From positions 1 to 64,000 of the forward strand of contig JAJNNY010000051.1 of assembly GCA_022453515.1 (NCBI GenBank): a DNA stretch of 64,000 bases. Direction: 5' to 3'. The translations under genes and the position numbers were made by a program. Below the pieces are notes generated by a model that saw nothing but the letters and a program-made list of their open reading frames with translations, was not told the DNA's origin and ran no database searches. The DNA is from Astrocystis sublimbata (taxonomy: Eukaryota; Ascomycota; Sordariomycetes; Xylariales; Xylariaceae). Shown here piece after piece: positions 33,949 through 44,940 of the stretch (position 1 is its first letter; each line of letters opens with the position of its first letter).

Positions 33949-35214
33949 AGTGCAAGAGATGGGCAAATGCCATACAGTACAGCACAAAGAAGAGAAAGAT
34001 GAGTCATAGGTTGGTCAATTATATATGAAAGACCTGGAGCCATATCTCGAGCAGCCTCTGGTTCTCGCGCAGAAGCCGTGGTCCGCCGGCTCAGCAAGCC
34101 AAGAGGCGTAAGCGCAGTTTCTGACAGAATGCTACCCATCCTGAGTCCTCATTTGGGGGTCAGGGAGGCTCAACTGAAAACCTTGGCGACGTGGTTAGCA
34201 GTTAAAGATAGTGCAATCGCCGCCTCGGCTGTAAAATAGGGTTGCATGGCATCAGGTCAGCTACAAATCCGTGTCTGCTGGTGTTTTGGACGATCATGTG
34301 GCAAGGAGTGTCGACCAGCGCATAGCAGTTGGAGGATGAGGTATGATCCAGGCCCATCTGGAATTCGTGTTTGACAATCGTTCAACAGTTATGGTTCTCG
34401 TGCGACCCTGTAGGGCCTGTACCGTCCCAAAATGGTCACGAGAATGAGGTAAGCAGTGGCTTCGTCAGCAAACCTCAGGTAGCCATCAGGAATTGGTCAT
34501 ATAGACGACATGGTGCGGTGCATGTTGGAGGTCTCGTCACACAAGCGTAGACTCGTTCACGCCGCTCTGAGCAACGAGACCAGGACTTGGCCGATCAGCT
34601 GGAACCTAGAGGTTCGCATCGTGTTAATAATAGGCCAGGTGGGGTCATGCAGTGAGATAAATCCATAATTGCCAGAATAAAGGCACCACTGCCATTGGAT
34701 GTTGACAGGCAAGCATGCCAGTTTTCGGATGAAGATCAATGGAATTGGTTTTGACAACTTGAACAGGAACTCGTTGGGAGACCTGAGAACCTAGAACAGG
34801 CACCTTCCACCTGCACCGGACCCGTCTTGCAGGTAGGCCATGGCGGGAATTGCATATGTCGATTAGGTAGGTAAATATGCTCCTATACCATTTATGACGA
34901 TTCCACCCAATGTCACGGGCAGGCTGCATGACGTTTCCAGGCCCCACATGCACTGTGCCTGCTTAGTGTCAACCCAGATCCTGCACCGTGATCAAGCGGC
35001 GGGTCCCCGCCACCTAGCGCCTGGCGATGATGGGAATCTTTTCCTTGTGATCCAAACAAGAGTTGCGACTAAAAACTAAAGTTTGCCTTTGCTTTGGACA
35101 TCACTCAGCGACCATCGCAGCGAACCACTCTTATACCCTCAACAGATCCTCACTCTGATCCTTATCGACTTATAGCTGCATAACATATACATCTAATCCT
35201 AATCAGCCATCGCC
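33949..35214. other. Intergenic between divergent genes
   Basis: Upstream regions of the Clr5 gene (minus) and the heme lyase gene (plus). No coding frame is supported; the last 100 bp before 35215 is a pyrimidine- and A-rich leader. Confidence 0.55.
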
Positions 35215-36330
35215 ATGGGTTGGTTTTGGGCCGACAGTCCTACGCCGTCAGGCACATCGCCACCTCGTCGCAACATGAGCCGATCACCACCTGTAAAGGC
35301 CCAACAACCATGCTCTTTGCCCAAGCTTGGCCATCCCACCACAAAAACATGACTGACTCTCGAGCAGCCCGAATGTCCTATGCACCAGAAGAGCGCAGAC
35401 GCCATCACGCCGCCCTCGGCATGCCCCGTGAAGCACGACGCAGCATCGACGATACCGCCGCCCACATCGGGCTGTCCAGTACCACACGCATCGCGCACCT
35501 CACACTCACAGCCCGCCCCCGAATCACAGTCCACTCTCTCGAAACTCAACCCGCTCAACTACATGTTCAGCAACCTATCACAGGCGCCCGCACCGAACCA
35601 GACACACGCCCTCCCTCTGGAGCGCGAGCCCTCTACCATCCCGCGGGGTGACGGCGCAGGCACTTGGGAGTACCCCTCCCCGCAGCAGATGTACAATGCC
35701 CTATTGCGCAAGGGGTACACAGACACTGACGTCACGGCTGTCGAGAGTATGGTGGGCGTGCACAATTTCTTAAACGAGGGCGCTTGGGCCGAGATCATGG
35801 CGCACGAGCAGCGCTTCGCTGGGGGCTTGTATAAGGGATGGCGCATGTGCAGCCGCGGCGAGGAGAACTTCGAGTCTACCGTCCAACGATATGGCTATGA
35901 AAAAGAGGTCGAGGAGCTGGCCCCGAGTCTGGTGAGGTTCCAGGGCAGGCCACAGGAGATGACGCCCAAGGCTGCCATGATCCAGGTTATGGCATGGCTA
36001 TATCCCGCCAAATTTGCGTATGTTCACTTCAGTACACTTAACTTATGGCGACTTGACTAGAGCGCAGATTGCTAACATTGCCCTACGCACAGCACACCAC
36101 CCCCATTCGACCGACACGACTGGTACGTCACGCGAGAATCCGACGGAGAGAGGAGGGAGATCAGATACATCATCGACTACTACAACGGCGAGCCAGAACC
36201 CACAGGCGAACCCGTTTTCTACCTCGACGTGCGCCCGGCGCTCACACCCACCACTGCCGCCGAGCGCAGTATTCGCTGGGCCTCGGACATCTGGTGGCGC
36301 GCATCGGGAGGCGAGGTTCGTGAGCCCTAG
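35215..36330 (+). CDS. Cytochrome c heme lyase (holocytochrome c synthase)
   Basis: Exons 35215-35292, 35368-36017 and 36093-36330 encode 321 residues, normal for the family. Introns have GTAAAG/CGAGCAG and GTATGT/GCTAAC/CACAG and keep phase. The enzyme attaches heme covalently to apocytochrome c (or c1) in the mitochondrial intermembrane space. The N-terminal part has two heme-regulatory Cys-Pro motifs (PECPMHQ and SACPVKH) and a third CP (SGCPVPH). The conserved core includes [53 protein letters not shown] and PFDRHDWYV, and the C-terminus has [19 protein letters not shown]. The histidine of VHNFLNE corresponds to the heme-ligating His. Ascomycetes often have two paralogues, one for cytochrome c (CYC3) and one for c1 (CYT2); I cannot tell which this is without alignment, so I give no symbol. 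Confidence 0.95.
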
Positions 36331-38083
36331 CTGATGAAACAACCAATGCATAAAAAATACGGCCGGAAGCGTGTGATGATTGTATGAAGAGGCTCGGAGT
36401 TTTTGGGGAACATGTAACAACATCACGGGATAATGACGGGCAGGCCGGGGTTCTTCGCTCACGCACCATCACGACTTTGACATACTTACATCGTAATTCT
36501 GTATAAATAACTCACCAATCATCCACGTGATGAGGACTCTCCATGCAGATGACCCCAGATCCAGATTTCGTAGTGAGGACCTACCTACTAAGTACGCATA
36601 CTAAAAGGTCGCTTACAGTGCCTTGGGTCGAGTCAGCCACGATCTCTTAGCAGCACAGACCGCGAACCAACCCCTGCATCTCATCTCCTCCTATGCAGGC
36701 TCAGCGTCCCATCAGCGAAAAGTTCCAGAAACGCTATAAAACCCGCCGACACGCCGGGTAAAAAGCGCCCCTCGAGAATTTATATAGCTAGTATCTTGCC
36801 AAGCTTGCATGAATTTAGCATGGACGATTGAATCCACATATGTGCATGCGCAGGAGATTTCCCAGATGATTAAAAACAGCAGCGCGACAAGAACCAAGTG
36901 CACAGATCGATCTGGCCTGGTTTGGAACTACCTTCATACCTACATGCAATCTTACAGCCGGTTTTTCCTACCCCATATTACAATCATTTGGCCCATGCAT
37001 TTTGCGTTAGGTGCCTGTGTAAGCCAACATAACCCGGAAAAAGGCTGGCCATAGTCAGCCAATTCGGCAAGTCATCTGAAGTTTCTCTTACCCACAACGT
37101 GTCCAGAACTCCCCCATGGGGGCGTTCTTACATAGTGGTGGTGTTGGTGTGGTGTCAGGTGCTTGTTAAATTGGCGATGGGACACCGTGCCATGATCAGA
37201 TCAATTGATCGCGAATGAGGAGATTGGTTTTATTACCATCCTGGCGTCAATAAGATTCCCATATACACATACACATATACATATACATGAAGCTTGTTCC
37301 ACAGTCTGTTTATTGTTTATGAGGCCTTGGTGCGAAATTTTCCAGTACTAGTCTTGGGGATCTGCATTGGTTAACATACCACACCACGCCAAAAACACCG
37401 CCGCGCGTACGCAACATCCGAAGATCTACGTGAAACGCTCGTCGATCAGTCCCTCGCTGCATGCATGCGCCTCGACTGCGCTGCGCACTCCTTGTTTCCA
37501 ACTGGACTTTGTCTATTTGTATTGTGATTTCTAGCGAGTGCGACGACGACTCTTTTCCTGCGGTGTACGACTTTACCAGAGAGCGACCGAGTAATACCAG
37601 CAACCCCCTCGCATCGTCGGTTGCGGGAAGCGAACATTCATTTACACACCGGTCGATGCATCTCGGGTGACAGATAATAAGGAGAAAAGAGAATAGGTAA
37701 GGCGCCTCGACAAGACTCCTTGGGTTTCCCATATTTCCACTGTCACGACACTTCTCTTATCGTCGGCCAGAACTCGGCTTTTACATCCCACTTCACTTAC
37801 GCGCGCAGCTTGCGTGTCACAGTTCTTGCCGCTGACTGAGAGCTTACACGTGTAGTACACCAGTATCCCTGGACATCAGTAACACCACCAGAGGGCGACT
37901 TACCTCATACCCGTATCCAACCCATCCCCCATCCACTCGATCTCAGTCAGTCCGGTTACCTACTCTCCCAACAACTCCAGCGATACACCAAGATCCGAAA
38001 GGAACGAGTAGAGAAGAGAAAGATCACCTCGAAAAAAAAACAGAAAGAATACAGAAAAACAGAAGAATAATAAAAAAGCAACA
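36331..38083. other. Intergenic, no supported gene
   Basis: Long gap with only short motif-free frames on both strands. The last 100 bp is an A-rich leader (GAAAAAAAAAC, AATAATAAAAAAGC) typical of a 5' UTR in front of the 61-codon gene. Confidence 0.45.
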
Positions 38084-38269
38084 ATGCGCGTCGACATCGA
38101 AACCCTGCTCGGCGACTACTACAACGTCGACATGGTCGACGGCTTGTGGATCGCGCTCGTGGCCTTCGAGGCCGGCATCATCGTCTGCGTTCTGATATAC
38201 CGCATCCTGCAGGCGCGGAACCGGAAGGCGATGGAGCGGAACATCTTCTTCTCGACACTGCCTTCGTGA
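38084..38269 (+). CDS. Small single-pass membrane protein, 61 residues
   Basis: An intronless frame starting at an ATG in good context (AGCAACAATGCG) after an A-rich leader. Residues 1-18 are acidic (MRVDIETLLGDYYNVDMVDG), residues about 21-42 form one hydrophobic segment (WIALVAFEAGIIVCVLIYRI), and the rest is basic (LQARNRKAMERN). By charge the N-terminus would face outside and the C-terminus the cytosol. GC-rich codon choice in third positions is like that of the expressed genes here, unlike the flanks. I recognise no family. Confidence 0.6.
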   Translation: MRVDIETLLGDYYNVDMVDGLWIALVAFEAGIIVCVLIYRILQARNRKAMERNIFFSTLPS

Positions 38270-39942
38270 TGAATACCTACCTCAGTTGACTAGGGCATGG
38301 CTCCGTTCATGAGACGAAGGTGGAGACAGATGAACATGAAGATGAAGGGAAAGCGGTACCAACAACGAGGCAATGAGGATAAGACAGCTGCGTCGCAATA
38401 AGCATGGGCATGCACTGCGAAAGGTTTTCGTTGATGCCACTAGCTATGCTAAAGTCCGATTTCGACATCGCCCAGCTTGCATTCCCGACAAGATGCCCAG
38501 CGACATACCCGACGAGCCGCCGGACCATAAATATGGCTTCGCAGATATAGCTTACCTCAGACATCAGGTTTTGCGACTGACTGTCTGTATATTCGCAAAA
38601 GCCTGCCTCCCCCGGAGGTAGCTCCGAAACACCATCGGCCGGAAATCCCATCGACGGCTCGCATGATACTGCGCCGCTGAAAACGCCAAAAGATGGCAAT
38701 ATTGACGCTTATCCAATAAGCTAAGTTGGCAAGAACGTTGGCAAGAACGGGGATAGCCGGATTTAAGAAGAAAGAAACCTGGCCAAATCGCCGGGACTTA
38801 ACCTATGCGAGCCGCTTCCGGCTCCGAGCGCTAGGCAGGCGTTAATTCGGAACGGGTGGCAATTGGATCATTCTAGTAAAATACAATAGGTGCGATACCA
38901 AGACGCCAGAGTCCACGATCTCCACGCCGCAAACCAGGCTTCGAGCGAAGCTTGAGCCGGGGTTTGAGGACAGCCTGCAGCTGTAATGGAGGATAGCAAG
39001 CAACCTTGAAAAGCCTGCCCTTGAGCGTGGGAAGCTTTCAGTTGGGTATTGGTGGGATGTAGGTGTAGGTATCATTGCCTGCACATTCCATAATCCCACT
39101 TATGCGGATGAGAGGCACGGAGCTTCGTGGCATCGCATGAGATGCATCAGGTAGCTAGCTACACTACGAACTATTTCGCAGAGCCTCGCGGATCGTTTTG
39201 TAACATACACATAAGCTATGAGGATTAGGAGTGAGCTGCTTGCCAAGCAAGCGTATGTATCTCCAATCGCAATTGTTGTAATGATAGGTGAAAATGTGGG
39301 ACATGTCACATTGCTGAATCAACCATAAGCCTGCCTGCCGGGTGGACGTAAAGATGCCGTGCCTAGCTGCCTTCAAAGCACCTAGCCTAACCCACAAATT
39401 GCCGGTAGATCAATTGACAAGCCCAGACATGCATGAGTTGAGTTCAGCAGACGTTACAATGCATCGTGCGTTTGTTGGAGCAGGCAGGCATCTCAAAGAC
39501 TGGGGAACTGATTCCGCCAACTCCGGCATCCGGCTACTCCAGTTACTCCATCGCAAGGCACAGCAAAATCCACACACAGGACCGAATGCGGATTGGAGAC
39601 GGTGATAGGCCGCTCGCACGCTCGCTCGCTTCGGCTTACCCACATCCTATGCGTGGCTAAAGTCCGAGAGGGAAACCGAAAAACGTCATTGGCGATCCAA
39701 CGTTGTTGCATGGTTGTCTGTCGTGACCTATCAGGGCCCATCTCGGTGCGGCGCTGCGGGTGTGTGTGATGTTATGTTAGGTGTAAGTGGTGGATGGCTA
39801 CCGTAGTATTTGAACCGGGTTGAGGAACGAGACCAACAATAAGAGCTGGACGAAGTGCGCGACCGATAAAGCTCTTCTTCCTATTGAGCGCTTTCGTGGA
39901 CAGACATTGATTGAATTCGACCTACCCTGTCGGACAGCAAAA
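38270..39942. other. Intergenic, no supported gene
   Basis: Frames such as 38307-38699 (minus) and 38373-38621 (plus) overlap each other and have no motif. The stretch near 39800-39942 is the leader of the amidohydrolase gene. Confidence 0.45.
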
Positions 39943-41874
39943 ATGCGCTCTGCAACCCTCGCCACCGCAGCCGTCGGCTACGCCGGCGCAGCCCTCTCAT
40001 CATCCGTGCTGCTCTCGGGCGGCACCATCATCGCATTCGACGAAGCCAGCAAGTCTTTAGACGTGATCCGCGACGGTTCCGTCCTTGTCACAGACGACCG
40101 CATCGCCGGGCTTTTCCACAGCGCGAACCCCCCAGACATCCCATCAGACACCGAAATCATCGACTGCGCGCACAAGATCATTTCGCCAGGCTTCATCGAC
40201 ACGCACCGTCATGGATGGCAGACGGCGCTCAAGACCCTGGGCTCCAACACCACGCTCGCAGACTACATGATGACGCTGTCGAGCCCGGCCGCGGGCCCGC
40301 TGTACACCGCCGACGATGCATATCTCAGCGAGCTGGCCGGGCTGCTGGAGGCGGTGAATGCGGGTGTCACGACGACGCTCGACCATGCGCATCTTATGTG
40401 GTCGACGGATAGGGCCGAGGCCGGCCTCGAGGCCGCGGTGGATAGTGGTGCCAGAGTCTTTTTCGCGGCGGCCATTGAGCCGGAGGATGACGACGGGGGG
40501 TACTCGACGAAAAAGCAGATTGAGGATTGGAAGAGGTGGAATGAGAGAGAGTATCCTGACGGATTGGTGCAGTTAAGTCTTGCGTATGATGCGTGGGATA
40601 ATCCGGGCGCGGCGGAACATACGAAAGCTGTGGCCAAGTTGGTGTTGTAAGTCGGAGTCACATCTTGCGTGGCGCTCATGGTCGATCGACGACGATTTGG
40701 TTAATGTGCTTTTTAGAGATGCGAAGCCCCCGGTTTTGACGATACATTGGCTTGGTGGCGTATGGCCGAGTAAGTACATCTCCTCCCCAATTATTCGCCT
40801 ATCGTCCGGATATATATAAATAGAAGAGGAGAAAGCCGAGAAGTCTAACCGGGCATATGCCACATAGTCAGCGCCTCCCCATCCGTCGTGCACTCCTTCG
40901 GCGTGCTCAACACAACGCACACCGCCGTCATCTTCTCCCACGGGCCGGGCCTCAACGCAGCCGAGGCCGAATTGCTTCGCACGACCAACCAATTCCTCTC
41001 CATCACCCCAGAGTCGGAGATGCACTACGGCCACGGCCACACGTACTCGCACCACGCGCACGAGCAGGCCGCCCTCGGCGTCGACACCCACCTGACCTTC
41101 TCGTCCGACATCATCACCCAGGCCCGGCTGTGGCTGCAGCGCACGCGCTCGAGGCTTTTCGACCAGGTCATGGAGCGGTGGGAGATCCCGGCTAGGAACC
41201 CTAGTACGTATTACCCTCATTACTTGTCTCTATCTCCCCTCTCTTGTACTCAAGTTTTTTTCGTCTATCTCCCCCTCGCCCCTATCTAATTACAGCACAC
41301 TAACAAACCCCAAAAGTGTCCGCCAACCAAGCCTTCCTCCTCGCAACCCGCCAAGGCGCCCTCGCGCTCCGCCGTCCAGACCTAGGGACCATCACCGTAG
41401 GCTCCAAAGCAGACCTTGTCGTCTTCGACGGACGGTCGCCGTCGCTTTTAGGCTGGGCGGACCCCGTCGCCGCCGTGATCCTGCACGCCAACGTCGGCGA
41501 CATCGAGCACGTGCTCGTCAACGGGCGGTTCGCCAAGCGCGACGGCAAGCTGACCTACGCAGACTACGGCGCTCTAGCTGAGAGATTTTTGAAAAGCGCA
41601 AAGAAGATCCAGAAAGACTTCCTTGCGAGACCGCTGCCTGTCGTTGAGGGGGTTATGTTTAAGGAGGGGTATAATTATGGCAAGGGCCCTGATGTTGATG
41701 TCGTTAGGGGCGAGGGCACGGGTTATGGCCCGCTTTTCCGGTGAGTTTTCCCCTGGGTGACGTTGCCCTTGATGAAGGGAAGCTATGTCTAACCATGTGA
41801 CTTATAGTGGTGCCGGCGATAAGACGAATACAAATGCGAAGGCTCCTGCTGGTGCCAGGCACGACGAGCTATGA
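39943..41874 (+). CDS. Secreted-type amidohydrolase (chlorohydrolase/deaminase-like)
   Basis: Five exons, 39943-40646, 40717-40769, 40868-41203, 41317-41740 and 41808-41874, give 527 residues; all donors are GTAAGT, GTACGT or GTGAGT and every phase agrees. The N-terminus looks like a weak signal peptide (MRSATLATAAVGYAGAALSS) before the amidohydrolase beta-sandwich (VLLSGGTIIAFDEAS). Metal-site motifs are the HxH of GFIDTHRHGWQ (about residues 84-94), TLDHAH, IHWLGGVW in the tiny second exon, and FSHGPGLNAAEAELL; the C-terminal sandwich has GTITVGSKADLVVFDG and VLVNGRFAKRDGKL. The family hydrolyses C-N or C-Cl bonds on rings of purine, pyrimidine or triazine type using one or two metals. The exact substrate cannot be read from the sequence. 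The start at 39943 is preferred to upstream non-ATG codons because it yields the signal-like leader. Confidence 0.88.
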
Positions 41875-42253
41875 GAGCTTAAGGTGAAGATCCGAAAAGT
41901 AGAATAATATCATGGTAAGATTAACAAAGAACCTTTAACACTCCTAGTACAGTACTGGAATTTGTACTACAAATTCAATGTCAAAGACCATCTTTATAAT
42001 TATGAGAAAACGGAGAAGCACGTGGAAATCATCGGAAACGCGATCTTGCTCGTAAAACGTAGTACAATGTATAGCTAGCGACTTATCCTGTAGAATGCTC
42101 TGTCGACAGCTATTATGTTCACCCCAGTCACCACTCTCTCCGCTCCGCCAGCTTTTCTGCGAAAGAGCCATCATTTCAATTCTCGTATTACGTGCCTGGG
42201 TGGCTGAGTAAGTAATTACACGTGATAGATGGCAATTCCCCCCGGGCTCCTCA
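41875..42253. other. Intergenic; no FAD-binding exon found
   Basis: I read all plus frames here for the Rossmann glycine motif expected upstream of the next gene and did not find it. A GTAAGT at about 42208 lies in this region, with a possible AAAAG acceptor at about 42257. Confidence 0.55.
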
Positions 42254-43576
42254 AAAGCGCTCGAAGCCGGCGCCTCACATTTCTTCCCGGATGACTGGTG
42301 CCTCTTCGATGCAGCGCAGCTTCTAGACCTAGAACTAAAATCTGCCCGCCAGAGTGCGAAAGTGGCGGTCTGGGACGGATATCAGCTTCGTGATGACCGT
42401 TTCTGCTTCAATCACACGTCAACAACTTCCTCAAATCGCTCATTGAAGTCGTCAATAGGCAACTTTCTGCAAGTGATCAAACGAACCATCACCAAGGACC
42501 CAGCAAGTGTGGAGGGAGAGTGGGGGTCGAGAGATATACTTGAGCGATTCAATTCTACGATAGTAGCCATGCAGGAGAAGCTCAAGTCGTTTGGCAGCAA
42601 CTCTATATTTGACAACCTGCACGACGAGCTAAATAGAGCTGGGCTTGGAGACACAATTGGACACTCAGCAAAGCAATTCCTTGATGCACTAGCTGTACCT
42701 GATTCATTGCAGACGGCGGCTATCGAACCGTGTGTTGAAGCCTTGTTTGGACTCAATATCAATGAGGCGAGCGGCTTGCACGTCGTCGCATCTTTAGCTT
42801 ACAGTCGTCCCAGGCCTGTCACCGTTGCGTCCGGCAACGACAAGCTCATAAGGCGGATGTTTGATGTTTCGAGAGCAAGCGTCCGCCTTAACTCCCAGGT
42901 GACGGGAGTTGAAACGGGAAGCCAACGACGGTTCTCTTTGACAATAAAGTCCGTCATGCCAGAAGAACAGACCAAGGAAGAGCATGATATCATTATATTT
43001 ACAGGTGACGCGATGGATCGCCTACGGCCACAGAACTCGAGACTGCCATCGAGAACTTACCAAAGTCACGTAACGCATTTCGCAACCCTCAATTACTTTT
43101 GCCCTGCGACATTCAAAGAAAAACTCGGCTGGGGCCCTTTCACTCTTCTCACTTCGAGGAATTCATCATTTCCCGACAGCACAACACGGACTTCGCGCGT
43201 GATCACCTTGCCATATTTTTACATCGATCGCACGGACTGTTTCTGGGATGATGAGTGTGACCAGTTCCATCACGTTCACCGCGTCGATTCACGGGCCCCT
43301 ATATCTGAGACGAAACTTCGCTCGTTGGTGGATGGCACCGCAGCTTCAGGAATCACTTATCTCGCATGGAATCATAGACAATCTTGGGACTATGGACTTT
43401 CAACTATTAATGGTACTAGTTCCGACGTCAGAGGCTACGATATCGAGCCCAAGCCCAACATGTTCAATGCGAATGGCGACTTGATTAGTACTATGGAAAT
43501 GAGTTGCAGGATGGGAAGAAACGTAGCTTTGAAACTGTTACAGACAAGGGTTTCACCGAATGGGCTCTCCTATTGA
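42254..43576 (+). pseudogene. Prenylcysteine-oxidase-like gene lacking its N-terminus
   Basis: The frame is open from about 42212 to TGA 43576 and matches prenylcysteine lyase/oxidase proteins from the point KALEAGASHFF (the family's LGAS motif) to the end: VAVWDGYQLR, a central LHVVASLAYSRPRPVTVASGNDKLIRRMF, and a C-terminal part with THFATLNYF and ITLPYFYIDR. Complete members are FAD enzymes that cleave prenylcysteine thioethers and have a signal peptide and a GxGxxG dinucleotide-binding motif about 60 residues before this point. Neither the signal peptide nor that motif is present upstream, and there is no ATG near the homology start (the first in-frame ATG is far inside). So the gene is probably 5'-truncated and unable to bind FAD, or its first exon lies beyond the amidohydrolase gene, which is unlikely. 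The rest of the frame has no stops, so the loss may be recent. Confidence 0.6.
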
Positions 43577-43960
43577 TCAACCACATAAGCCACAACCCAC
43601 ACCCTACACGCAGACGACTGTCCTAACGTACCGAGTTTAAATAAACATCTAGTGGGCGTTCCAAGATATAGGGGCCCCCTAGGTAATTACTGACCATTGG
43701 CGTTCAACTACTTAGCAGTTGGCGAAAGTCACTCAGCATCATTGTTATGGGCAATGTAGTAAATACCTAGGAAGTTACCTATAGGTATGCTAGTATTAAA
43801 TTGATACAATCTCAAGAGGGGGGATTTATACGAAGATAAGATATACAAGAACAATCCTCGCGCCGCCTAGCGTGATGCTCCACGTCTAGGAAGCACAACG
43901 CGCCGAATGACAGGCAGGAGTTCTATCCCGACCACAGAACCAACGGGCCTTGTCGGCTAG
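43577..43960. other. Intergenic between convergent genes
   Basis: 3' flanks of two convergent genes, with several CCTAGGTA-type motifs; no coding frame. Confidence 0.6.
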
Positions 43961-44894
43961 TCAGCGAATGAGCTCCCCCCCAGCAGGCGACGCAAAGGCG
44001 CCCTTCGATTCAATCGTCGTATTCACAATGCCAAACGACAGCGCATAGCCGTATTTCCAGCTATCCGCACCGGGCAAGACCTCATGGGGAGTGATGTCAG
44101 CGCGCGAGTCCCTAACCTCAGTCGTGTTCAAGCCGAAAAGCTCGTCGCGCTCGGTGACGAAATCAGGCGTGATCTGGTCGTCGCGCGTGAAGCCCATGAC
44201 GAGCTCGGGCACGCCAACGGGATACAGGGCGTCCTTCTGGTCGTACCGCCAGGTGTGGATCGTCTTGCCGTAGGTGTTGACTAGCACGTCTTTCATGATG
44301 GTGTGGTCGACCACGCCGGGCATGCCGGGCTCGACGAGGAACCCGCTCGTGACTTCGTACGCGTGGCTGTGCCAGAGTTGACGTTCTACAGGCGGGTTGA
44401 GAGTCAAAACATGAACATGAGGGCTTTTCGGGGATGGGGGAGATTGAGAATTGAGACAGAAAGAGGGCTAAGGGACTGATGGGGGTTAGTACCTTCGAAA
44501 TCAAGAGTTGCAAATGCCTCCTCGGTGATAATGTACTCGATTCCGGCCATATGGGCAGGGGTCGTGGCGGTGTTGTATACCGCGCACTGCAGCAGATCGT
44601 CGCGGATAATCACGCAGTAGTGGTTCGCAGAAACCTCGTAGTCGTTATCTTTTCCAAAAAACCTCAAATGTCAGTTTTGGATCTTCCATATCCTTGTTAT
44701 AGCGGCACTTTGGCTGTGGCTGCTGCGGTGAGGGGTTCCTTACGACCGGAGACGAAGTGGAATCCATTGAGGAAGAGCACAGTGCCCTGCGGCCCAGCTA
44801 GGCCAAATGGCAATGTTGCCAGTGTGCTGGTTGGCAAGAGAGCCATGGTAACCAGACCGGCCAGTGCTGGCAAAGAGAACTTGCTTGAAAACAT
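43961..44894 (-). CDS. DUF1264 / oil-body-associated-type protein
   Basis: Three exons in transcript order, 44894-44744, 44648-44493 and 44385-43961, give 243 residues with consistent phases. The DUF1264 family signature is clear: GFHFVSG, then SANHYCVIIRDDLLQCAVYN, GIEYIITEEAFATL, ERQLWHSHAYEVTSGFLV, and DVLVNTYGKTIHTWRYD. Plant members associate with oil bodies; fungal members are mostly uncharacterised. Here the N-terminus (MFSSKFSLPALAGLVTMALL, cleavage plausible after STLA) looks like a signal peptide, which is unusual for a lipid-droplet protein and suggests secretion or ER entry. Intron 2's donor (GTACTA) is weaker than the rest, so that boundary is less sure by a few bases. A long CT repeat lies in the leader. 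Confidence 0.87.
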
Positions 44895-44905
44895 CGTGGT
44901 GGTTG

Positions 44906-44908
<3 letters not shown>

Positions 44909-44938
<30 letters not shown>
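44909..44938. repeat. AG/CT dinucleotide repeat, about 15 units
   Basis: A perfect (AG)15 on the plus strand. In the DUF1264 transcript it reads as (CU)15 starting 15 nt upstream of the ATG, so it sits in the 5' leader or core promoter. CT-rich tracts near starts are common in strongly expressed fungal genes. Confidence 0.9.

Positions 44939-44940
<2 letters not shown>

Noticed and set aside
38307..38699. 130-codon minus frame and an overlapping 82-codon plus frame
   Set aside because: They overlap on opposite strands, neither has motifs, and no conserved-looking block is seen.
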